Source of the DNA: an uncultured Roseovarius sp.
GTDB lineage: Bacteria; Pseudomonadota; Alphaproteobacteria; Rhodobacterales; Rhodobacteraceae
Direction: 5' to 3'
DNA length: 10,002 nucleotides
Assembly (NCBI GenBank): GCA_913055965.1
Contig: CAJXKX010000041.1
Location: forward strand, 1-10,002
This document shows positions 1 through 6,082 of the stretch, piece by piece (the first letter of the stretch is position 1; every line of letters starts with the position of its first letter). Under the pieces are notes generated by a model that did not search any database, had not been told where the DNA came from, and saw only the letters and a program-made list of their open reading frames with translations. Made by a program: the position numbers and the translations under genes.

Positions 1-98
1 GGGCCGAGGCCGACCGGATCGAGCGGGAAACCGGCCTGACCGTCCACCGCTTTCCCAAGCTCAGGGAATTCTTCATCGGCTTCCAGGTGGCGCTATGA
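1..98 (+). CDS. nirG: C-terminal end of a heme d1 biosynthesis siroheme decarboxylase subunit, probably NirG (partial)
   Basis: Only the last 31 codons are present; the reading frame enters at base 3 and stops with TGA at 96-98. The visible tail contains the segment FPKLREFFIGF, which resembles the C-terminal ends of AsnC/Lrp-like NirD/L/G/H proteins. In that family the Nir subunits together decarboxylate siroheme to 12,18-didecarboxysiroheme in the cytoplasm, an early step to heme d1. The stop overlaps the ATG of nirH by 4 nt (ATGA), a sign of translational coupling within one operon. The name NirG is inferred from position: in Paracoccus-type clusters nirG precedes nirH and nirJ. The fragment is too short to exclude another member of the family (NirL or a NirDL fusion). 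Confidence 0.65.
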   Translation, partial: AEADRIERETGLTVHRFPKLREFFIGFQVAL

Positions 99-595
99 GC
101 ATCGACGCGACCGACCGCCGCATCCTGACTGCCACGCAGGCGGGGCTGCCGCTCACGCCGCGCCCCTTCGCGCTGGTCGGGGCCTGGCTCGGGCTGGACG
201 AGGACGAGGTTCTCGCCCGGATCGAGCGGATGATGGCGGATGGCGTGATCCGCCGGATCGGCGCGGCGACCAATCATTTCGCGCTGGGCATGCTGGCCAA
301 CGGGATGAGCGTCTGGGATGTCGAGGACGCCCGCGCCGAGGCGCTGGGCGAGACGGTGGGCGCGCTCGGGTTCGTGACCCATTGCTACCTGCGCCCGCGC
401 GCGCTGCCCGATTGGCCCTACAACCTCTTCGCCATGATCCACGGTGCCGACCGCGACGCGGCAGAGGCCCGCCGCCGCGAGATCGCCGCCATCCTCGGGG
501 ATGCCTGCCGGGGCAGCGACATCCTCTATTCCACGCGCATCCTCAAGAAGACCGGGATGCGCCTGCCCAGGGAGCGCCACCGATGTTCCGACTGA
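95..595 (+). CDS. nirH: Siroheme decarboxylase subunit NirH (AsnC/Lrp-like, heme d1 biosynthesis)
   Basis: This 166-residue protein is a cytoplasmic subunit of the siroheme decarboxylase that removes acetate carboxyl groups from siroheme on the way to heme d1. Residues about 5-50 form the helix-turn-helix-like N-terminal region of AsnC/Lrp proteins. The family signature VIRRIGAATNH lies at 51-61. The second, RAM-like half carries THCYLRPRALPDWPYNLFAM at 95-114, with H96, W107 and Y109, and ends with a conserved-looking SDILYSTRILKKTG segment at 141-154. The length is normal for a single-domain NirH. The chosen ATG at 95 follows AGGTGG (85-90) and overlaps the upstream stop by 4 nt. Its own stop overlaps nirJ by 13 nt. 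NirG and NirH are close paralogues, so the family is certain but the letter rests partly on order. A DNA-binding role is unlikely despite the fold. Confidence 0.88.
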   Translation: MSIDATDRRILTATQAGLPLTPRPFALVGAWLGLDEDEVLARIERMMADGVIRRIGAATNHFALGMLANGMSVWDVEDARAEALGETVGALGFVTHCYLRPRALPDWPYNLFAMIHGADRDAAEARRREIAAILGDACRGSDILYSTRILKKTGMRLPRERHRCSD

Positions 596-1812
596 CCCAT
601 TACATGCGCGAACTGACCGATCCCACCCCTGTCCTGCCGCGCCGGGGCGCCGGGGCGGTCCGGCCCGTGGTGATCTGGAATCTCACCCGCCGCTGCAACC
701 TGCGCTGCCGGCATTGCTACACCACCTCGGCGGATGTGCAGTTTCCGGGCGAGCTGTCCACCGAAGAGGCGCTGGGCGTGATGGCCGATCTCAAGGCCTT
801 CGGCATCCCGGCGCTGATCCTGTCGGGGGGCGAGCCGATGTCGCGCCCGGATTTCTTCGACCTCGCCGGGCACGCGCGCGCCCTTGGCTTCCGCTATCTC
901 GCGCTCTCGACCAACGGCACGAAGATCACCGGCGATGCGGCGCGGCGCGTGGCCGATCTGGGCTTTGACTACGTGGGCATCTCGATCGACGGGATCGGTG
1001 CCGCCAACGACTGGTTCCGCGGCATCGACGGGGCTTATGCAGCGGCGCTCGCGGGCGTGCGCGAGTGCAAGCGGCGCGGCGTCCGGGTGGGCCTGCGCTT
1101 CACCATCACCGAGGGCAACGCGCACATGCTGGGCGACATGCTCGACCTGTGCGAGGGCGAGGGGGTGGACAAGTTCTACCTGTCGCATCTCGTCTATGCC
1201 GGGCGCGGCGACAAGCATCGCGGCGACGACACGCAGCACGCGCGCACCCGCGCGGCCATGGATACGCTGATCGCGCGCGCCTGGAAGGCCGTGTCGGGCG
1301 ATGCCCCGCTCGAGGTCGTGACCGGCAACAACGACGCCGACGCGGTGCGCTTCCTGCACTGGGTGCAGGACAATTTCGACGCCGCGCGCGCAGCGCATGT
1401 CGAGGCGCATCTCGCGGCCTGGGGCGGAAATTCCTCGGGGCTGGGGGTGGCCAATATCGACCCTCTGGGCCGCGTGCATCCCGATACCTACTGGTCCGAC
1501 TACACGATCGGCAATGTCAGGCGCACGCCCTTCTCGGCGCTCTGGACCGGCGGCGACCCGATGCTGGCCACGCTGCGCCAGCGCCCGCGCCCGCTCAAGG
1601 GCCGCTGCGGGGCCTGCGCGTTCCGCCATGTCTGCGGCGGCAACACCCGCATCCGCGCGTTGCAGGTCTCGGGCGATCCCTGGGCCGAGGACCCGGCCTG
1701 CTACCTGTCGGATGCCGAGATCGGCCTCGACCCGGCGCAGGCTCCGGCCGCGCGGCTGACCGTGACCCCTTTCCGAGGCAAGAGCCATGACCCCAAACAC
1801 CGCTTCTTCTGA
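583..1812 (+). CDS. nirJ: Radical SAM heme d1 biosynthesis protein NirJ
   Basis: NirJ (409 residues) is a cytoplasmic radical SAM enzyme that acts on 12,18-didecarboxysiroheme and removes the propionate side chains that become the keto groups of heme d1. The radical SAM cluster motif CNLRCRHC places its ligands at C38, C42 and C45, and the SAM-binding GGEP motif is at 82-85. A C-terminal SPASM-like extension has C342, C345, C351 and C373 (CGACAFRHVC, then ACY), the expected site of a second [4Fe-4S] cluster. The open frame extends upstream to an ATG at 382 inside nirH, but that extension is Arg/Pro-rich shadow sequence. The start at 583 has AGGGAG at 569-574 eight bases ahead and begins MFRLTHYMRELT, as expected for the family. 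It overlaps nirH by 13 nt and nirN by 26 nt. No residue appears to be missing. Confidence 0.96.
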   Translation: MFRLTHYMRELTDPTPVLPRRGAGAVRPVVIWNLTRRCNLRCRHCYTTSADVQFPGELSTEEALGVMADLKAFGIPALILSGGEPMSRPDFFDLAGHARALGFRYLALSTNGTKITGDAARRVADLGFDYVGISIDGIGAANDWFRGIDGAYAAALAGVRECKRRGVRVGLRFTITEGNAHMLGDMLDLCEGEGVDKFYLSHLVYAGRGDKHRGDDTQHARTRAAMDTLIARAWKAVSGDAPLEVVTGNNDADAVRFLHWVQDNFDAARAAHVEAHLAAWGGNSSGLGVANIDPLGRVHPDTYWSDYTIGNVRRTPFSALWTGGDPMLATLRQRPRPLKGRCGACAFRHVCGGNTRIRALQVSGDPWAEDPACYLSDAEIGLDPAQAPAARLTVTPFRGKSHDPKHRFF

Positions 1813-3394
1813 CCGCCCCGGCGCTTCATCTTGCCGGAAATACTCATTCGCCGCGCTGATGCTGGCCGCGGCGCTGCCGGTTATGCCCGGCAGCGCCGCC
1901 CGCGCCGGGGACGACCCGGCCAATGGCCGCGCGCTCTACGAGCAGCATTGCGCCGCGTGCCACATGACAAGCCGCCTCGGTGGCACCGGCCCCGCGCTGA
2001 TCCCGCAAACGCTGCGCCGCATGTACGGGCCGAGGCTCGACACGGTGATCCGCGACGGGCGCGCCGCCACGCAGATGCCCGGCTTTGCCGCGGTGCTGAC
2101 CGGGGCCGAGATCGCCGATATCGCGGCCTATCTCGCGCAACCGCTCGCGCACACACCGGACTGGGGCATGGACGACATACTCGCCACCAGCACGTTCCGC
2201 GACGACTACACCCCCGCCGCCCGGCCCGTGTTCGAAGCCGACCCGATGAACGTGACCCTCGCGGTCGAGATCGCCGACAGCCACGTGTCGGTGCTCGACG
2301 GCGACACCTTCGCCCTGCTGGCGCGGTTCGAGACGCCGTTCGCCGTGCATGGCGGCCCGAAATTCAGCCCCGACGGGCGCTTCGTCTACATCATGTCGCG
2401 CGATGGCTGGGTGCAGAAATACGATATCTGGGGCCTGACGGAGATGGGCCGCGTCCGCGCCGGGCTCAACGCGCGCAACATCGCGCTGAGCGCCGACGGC
2501 AAATGGCTCGCCGTGGCCAATTACCTGCCGATGACGCTGACCATCCTCGACGCGGCCACGCTCGAACCCGAAAAGGTGATCGAGGTGCGCGGGCGCGACG
2601 GCAGGCCGAGCCGCGTCTCGGCGGTCTATCAGGCGCCGCCGCGCGAAAGCTTCGTGCTGGCGCTCAAGGACATCCCCGAGGTCTGGGAAATCTTCACCTC
2701 CGACGACCCGCCGCATCTGGGCTGGGTCCACGATACCCGCGTCGAAGGCCCGCCCGACATCGCCCGCCGGTTTCCCGTCCGCAAGATGACGGTCGCCCAT
2801 ATCCTCGACGATTTCTTCTTCGACCCCTCCTACGAGCACCTGATCGGCGCCTCGCGCGAGACCGGCAAGGCCCGCGTGCTCGATCTGGTGATCGGGCAGG
2901 AAGTGGCCGAGATCGACCTGCCGGGCATGCCGCATCTGGGATCGGGCATCACCTGGGAATGGAACGGCACCCGCGTCATGGCCACGCCGCATCTCGAGGA
3001 AGGGATGATTTCCGTCATCGACATGGAGACATGGCAGACGGTCCGGCGGATCGAGACCGAGGGTCCGGGCTTCTTCATGCGCAGCCACGCCAACAGCCGC
3101 TATGCCTGGGCCGACGTGTTCTTCGGCCCCAATCGCGACGCGATGCACGTCATCGACAAGCAGACGCTCGAGATCGTCCGCACCCTGCGCCCCGCGCCGG
3201 GCAAGACCGTCGCGCATACCGAGTTCACCCGCGACGGCAGCCACGCGCTGGTCTCGGTCTGGGAGGAGGACGGCGCGGTGATCGTCTATGACGCGCGCAC
3301 CCTCGAAGAGGTCACGCGCCTGCCCATGAGAAAGCCCTCGGGCAAGTACAACGTGTGGAACAAGATCACCTTCGAAGAGGGCACATCCCATTGA
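1787..3394 (+). CDS. nirN: Cytochrome c / d1-propeller protein NirN (dihydro-heme d1 dehydrogenase)
   Basis: NirN is a periplasmic relative of cytochrome cd1 nitrite reductase. In studied members it oxidises a dihydro-heme d1 precursor to heme d1 and passes the cofactor to NirS. The 535-residue product begins with a Sec-type signal: a longish n-region, a hydrophobic stretch at about 21-31 and a likely cut near residue 40. A small cytochrome c domain follows, with CAACH at 55-59 and probable axial Met M97 (TQMPGF). From about residue 150 to the end is an eight-bladed d1-type propeller. H188 (FAVHGGPKF) aligns by motif with the proximal d1 ligand of NirS, and further conserved-looking histidines are H383, H402 and H434. 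The propeller sequence (GGPKFSPDGRFVY, GMPHLGSGI, KYNVWNKI) fits NirN rather than NirS or the shorter NirF. GAGG at 1775-1778 supports the start. This is the last nir gene before the gap. Confidence 0.93.
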   Translation: MTPNTASSDRPGASSCRKYSFAALMLAAALPVMPGSAARAGDDPANGRALYEQHCAACHMTSRLGGTGPALIPQTLRRMYGPRLDTVIRDGRAATQMPGFAAVLTGAEIADIAAYLAQPLAHTPDWGMDDILATSTFRDDYTPAARPVFEADPMNVTLAVEIADSHVSVLDGDTFALLARFETPFAVHGGPKFSPDGRFVYIMSRDGWVQKYDIWGLTEMGRVRAGLNARNIALSADGKWLAVANYLPMTLTILDAATLEPEKVIEVRGRDGRPSRVSAVYQAPPRESFVLALKDIPEVWEIFTSDDPPHLGWVHDTRVEGPPDIARRFPVRKMTVAHILDDFFFDPSYEHLIGASRETGKARVLDLVIGQEVAEIDLPGMPHLGSGITWEWNGTRVMATPHLEEGMISVIDMETWQTVRRIETEGPGFFMRSHANSRYAWADVFFGPNRDAMHVIDKQTLEIVRTLRPAPGKTVAHTEFTRDGSHALVSVWEEDGAVIVYDARTLEEVTRLPMRKPSGKYNVWNKITFEEGTSH

Positions 3395-3396
3395 GA

Positions 3397-3438
3397 GGGC
3401 GCGGCGAATTCCCGGTTCTGCCGGTATCCGCCGCGTTC
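3397..3438 (+). terminator. Imperfect hairpin after nirN, possible nir operon terminator
   Basis: Starting three bases after the nirN stop, CGCGGCG (3400-3406) pairs with CGCCGCG (3429-3435), and the stem can be extended outward by two G-U pairs and one G-C pair. Inside it a smaller CCGG/CCGG stem (3412-3415 with 3421-3424) encloses TTCTG. Only TT and then C residues follow, so this is not a classic intrinsic terminator with a U tract. It could act as a weak terminator, a 3' end stabiliser, or nothing. Its location between two operons is the main argument for a role. Confidence 0.35.
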
Positions 3439-3478
3439 CCCACGCGCCCGCCCCGAAGATGAAAATTTCCGCCCGCGA

Positions 3479-3492
3479 TTGACGATCGTCAA
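3479..3492. promoter_or_regulatory. Perfect FNR/NNR/DNR-type operator (TTGAC-N4-GTCAA) ahead of the nos operon
   Basis: TTGACGATCGTCAA is a perfect 14-bp palindrome with the half-sites and 4-bp spacer of the CRP/FNR superfamily. FNR itself prefers TTGAT-N4-ATCAA; the C/G at the inner position also suits NO-responsive NNR/DNR-type regulators, so the sequence alone does not say which protein binds. Its centre (3485.5) is exactly 41.5 bp from the A of the nosC ATG, which is the class II activator distance if transcription starts at that A. The matching -10 position would be GATCAA at 3515-3520, only three of six matches to the usual hexamer, consistent with an activator-dependent promoter. An unusually A/T-rich patch lies just upstream at about 3456-3468. 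No second site was seen. Control of nosCRZDF by low oxygen or NO is inferred. Confidence 0.85.
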
Positions 3493-3526
3493 GAAACCCG
3501 ACGCCGAAACAGACGATCAAGACCCC

Positions 3527-3892
3527 ATGAACATGCTGCTGCGAACCCTGCTGCTGATGGCCCTGCTGCCCGGTCTGGTGACCGGGCTGCTGCCGCTGCC
3601 CGGACAGGCGGCGGGGTTCGAGATGGTGATCTGCGGCTCCGACGGGGCCGAGACGATCCGCGTCGATGCCGAGGGCAATCCGCTCTCCGACGATCCGCTC
3701 TCGGAATGCGAGACCTGCTGCGCCGCCTGCGCGCCCGCAGCCGCGCTCGTGCCCGGCGCGCAGCAGGTCCGGGCGGCGATGGCCCTGCCCCGCCGCGCCG
3801 CGCAGCCGAAGGCCGCCGCGCCCGCCCTGCCCGCCCGCCCGGCGCTCTACCCGTCCCCGCGTGGCCCCCCGACCCAACAAGAAGTGATCTGA
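3527..3892 (+). CDS. nosC: Small exported Cys-rich protein NosC (DUF2946-like appearance)
   Basis: This 121-residue protein sits first in the nos operon, where Paracoccus-type clusters carry nosC, a gene of unresolved function noted for a CXXCXXC-type motif. The N-terminus (about residues 4-29) is a hydrophobic signal peptide or anchor ending in GQAAG, so the rest is probably periplasmic. After a short beta-like stretch with C36 (MVICGSDGAETIRVDAEG) comes CETCCAAC at 61-68, giving C61, C64, C65 and C68; the tail is Ala/Pro-rich with no predicted fold that I recognise. A copper or other metal role is a guess from the cysteines and the operon. The frame can be extended to a TTG at 3479, but that codon is inside the operator palindrome and adds a charged stretch ahead of the signal, so I chose the ATG at 3527; M3 at 3533 is an alternative. 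There is no clear Shine-Dalgarno sequence. The stop overlaps the nosR ATG by one base. Confidence 0.75.
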   Translation: MNMLLRTLLLMALLPGLVTGLLPLPGQAAGFEMVICGSDGAETIRVDAEGNPLSDDPLSECETCCAACAPAAALVPGAQQVRAAMALPRRAAQPKAAAPALPARPALYPSPRGPPTQQEVI

Positions 3893-6078
3893 TGCGCCGT
3901 TTGCTGCCCCTCCTCCTTGCCCTGCTGCTGGTGCTGCCCGCCGTCCTTCGGGCGCAACAGCCGCATCTCCCCCGTTTCCTCGCGGACATGCCTGCCGCCG
4001 ACCTCGTCGCGGGGGCCGATGGCTATGGTCCGATGCGCGAGGATATTCCCGTGGTGCCGGTCCTGCGGGGCGGCGAGACCATCGGCTTTGCCTTCATCGC
4101 CTCGGATTTCGTCGGCACAACCGGCTATTCCGGCAAGCCGATCCACACCATGGTGGCCGTAGATCACGACGCCCGGGTGATGGGCGTGCAACTGGTCAAG
4201 CATTCCGAACCGATCATCCTGATCGGCATCCCCGACAGCAAGATCAAGGCGCTCGCCTCCGATTACGCCGGGCTCGACCTCGTAGCCGAAGCCGAGGCGG
4301 AGGGCACGGCGCGCGATCTCGACATCATCGCCGGGGCCACCGTCACGATCATGGTGATCGACGATTCCATCGTGCGCGCCGGGCTCAAGGTGGCGCGCGC
4401 GCTGGGGCTGGGCGGGCTCGAGCCGCCGCGCGCGCCCAGCGGCCCCCGCTACGAGATCGACCCCGGCGCGGAGGCGGCGCAGGACTGGATGACGCTCGAG
4501 GGCGACGGCACCCTGCGGCGGCTGTCGCTCGATGTCGGGCAGGTCAACGCCGCCTTCGAGCAGGTGGACGATCCGCGCGCCGCAGAGCGCCCCATCGACG
4601 CCCCGCCCGAGACGCAGTTCATCGAGATGCAGCTTGCGCTCGTCTCGGTGCCGCCGGTGGGGCGCGCGCTTCTGGGCACGGCGGAATACGCCAATCTCGA
4701 CGCCTGGCTCGACGAGGGCGATCACGCGATCATGGTCGCGGGGCGCGGGCTCTATTCCTTCAAGGGATCGGGCTATGTGCGCGGCGGCATCTTCGACCGT
4801 ATCGTGCTCATCCAGGATGACATCTCGGTGCGGTTCCGCGACCGGGGGCACCGCAGGCTGGGCGATATCGCCGCCGCGGGCGCGCCGCGCTTCAGCGAGA
4901 CCGACCTGTTCAGGATACCCGCCGACAGCGGCTTCGACCCGACCCGGCCCTTCCGCCTGCAATTGCTGGTGCAGCGCGACGTGGCGGCGATCGAGCGGGT
5001 CTTCACCACCTTCGAACTGGGCTACAGCCTGCCGCGCCACTACCTGCGCGAACTGCCACGCGCCGAGGCCGCGCCCGAGGCGTCGCAGGCCGCGCTGGCG
5101 CTGGCCGATCAGCAGGAACAGGCGGCGCAAAGCGCCCTGTGGCGGCGCATCTGGCGCGACAACATCCCCGAGGTCGCGATCCTCGGGGTGATGCTCGCGG
5201 TGCTGACCGGCGCGTTCTTCTTCCAGGGGTTCCTCACGCGGTCCGAGCGCGTGACCTACTGGTTCCGCATGTCCTTCCTCACGGTGACGCTGGTGTTCCT
5301 CGGCTGGTATGCCAACGCGCAGCTTTCGGTGGTCAACCTGATGGCGCTGTTCGGCGCGCTGACATCGGATTTCAGCTGGCAGGCGTTCCTCCTCGATCCG
5401 CTGACCTTCATCCTGTGGTTCGCGGTGGCCGCCGCGCTGATCTTCTGGGGGCGGGGGGCCTATTGCGGCTGGCTGTGCCCGTTCGGCGCGCTGCAGGAAC
5501 TGACCAACCAGGTCGGGCGCAGGCTGGGCATCCCGCAATGGACATTGCCCTGGGGCCTGCACGAGCGGCTCTGGCCCCTGAAATACATGGTCTTCCTCGG
5601 GCTGTTCGGCGTCTCGCTGGCGTCGATCGAGCAGGCCGAGGCGCTGGCCGAGGTCGAGCCCTTCAAGACCGCGATCGTGCTCAAGTTCGTGCGCGCCTGG
5701 CCCTTCGTGGCCTATGCCGCCGCGCTGCTGCTCGCGGGGCTGTTCGTCGAGCGGTTCTACTGCCGCTACCTCTGCCCGCTGGGCGCGGCGCTGGCGATCC
5801 CGGCGCGGCTGCGCACCTTCGACTGGCTGAGGCGCTACAAGGAGTGCGGCAATCCCTGCCAGACCTGCGCGCATGAATGCTTCGTGCAGGCGATCCACCC
5901 GACGGGCGAGATCAACCCCAACGAATGCCTGAACTGCATGCACTGCCAGGTGCTCTACCAGTCCGAAACGAAATGTCCGGTCGTCATCAAGAAGCTCAAG
6001 CGGCGGCAGACCGCTTCGGGCGGCGCGGCAGCGCTCGACCGGGTTCTGACCAACCATCCCAACCAAGCGAAAGGATAA
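3892..6078 (+). CDS. nosR: NosR, membrane FMN/iron-sulfur protein required for N2O reduction
   Basis: NosR (728 residues) is a polytopic inner-membrane protein needed for nos expression and for in vivo electron supply from the quinol pool to NosZ. Residues 1-21 are a signal-like hydrophobic segment. The periplasmic FMN-binding domain follows, with the flavinylation motif DIIAGATVT at 144-152 and T150 as the probable FMN attachment site. The membrane core starts near residue 424 and contains several hydrophobic spans. It carries the two NosR/NapH-type CxxxCP motifs C525/C529 and C624/C628. The cytoplasmic end has a ferredoxin-like region with C652, C656, C659, C663 and C679, C682, C685, C695, fitting two [4Fe-4S] clusters. 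An upstream extension of the frame to 3706 overlaps nosC and is shadow sequence. The ATG at 3892 shares one base with the nosC stop (TGATG), indicating translational coupling. All expected cofactor motifs are present. Confidence 0.96.
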   Translation: MRRLLPLLLALLLVLPAVLRAQQPHLPRFLADMPAADLVAGADGYGPMREDIPVVPVLRGGETIGFAFIASDFVGTTGYSGKPIHTMVAVDHDARVMGVQLVKHSEPIILIGIPDSKIKALASDYAGLDLVAEAEAEGTARDLDIIAGATVTIMVIDDSIVRAGLKVARALGLGGLEPPRAPSGPRYEIDPGAEAAQDWMTLEGDGTLRRLSLDVGQVNAAFEQVDDPRAAERPIDAPPETQFIEMQLALVSVPPVGRALLGTAEYANLDAWLDEGDHAIMVAGRGLYSFKGSGYVRGGIFDRIVLIQDDISVRFRDRGHRRLGDIAAAGAPRFSETDLFRIPADSGFDPTRPFRLQLLVQRDVAAIERVFTTFELGYSLPRHYLRELPRAEAAPEASQAALALADQQEQAAQSALWRRIWRDNIPEVAILGVMLAVLTGAFFFQGFLTRSERVTYWFRMSFLTVTLVFLGWYANAQLSVVNLMALFGALTSDFSWQAFLLDPLTFILWFAVAAALIFWGRGAYCGWLCPFGALQELTNQVGRRLGIPQWTLPWGLHERLWPLKYMVFLGLFGVSLASIEQAEALAEVEPFKTAIVLKFVRAWPFVAYAAALLLAGLFVERFYCRYLCPLGAALAIPARLRTFDWLRRYKECGNPCQTCAHECFVQAIHPTGEINPNECLNCMHCQVLYQSETKCPVVIKKLKRRQTASGGAAALDRVLTNHPNQAKG

Positions 6079-6082
6079 GTCG

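Noticed and set aside
382..582. Upstream extension of nirJ to an ATG at 382
   Set aside because: The extension lies within nirH, is Arg/Pro-rich, and the ATG at 583 has a good ribosome binding site and the expected N-terminus.
1787..3394. Reading the c/d1 protein as the nitrite reductase NirS
   Set aside because: The propeller motifs (GGPKFSPDGRFVY, GMPHLGSGI, KYNVWNKI) and the position after nirJ fit NirN; NirS normally heads the operon.
3286..3492. Minus-strand 68-codon frame starting in the operator
   Set aside because: It starts at TTG only because the palindrome gives TTG on both strands; it then runs antisense to nirN with no family resemblance.
3479..3526. TTG start for nosC at 3479
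   Set aside because: The TTG is the first half-site of the operator palindrome, and the extra residues are charged and precede a normal signal peptide.
3706..3891. Upstream extension of nosR to 3706
   Set aside because: It overlaps nosC in another frame, is Arg-rich and would bury the hydrophobic leader that begins at 3892.
4321..4350. Alanine instead of Ser/Thr before the GAT flavinylation core in NosR (AGAT)
   Set aside because: The acceptor Thr (T150) is intact and AGAT appears, as far as I recall, in other NosR proteins, so it is not a defect.
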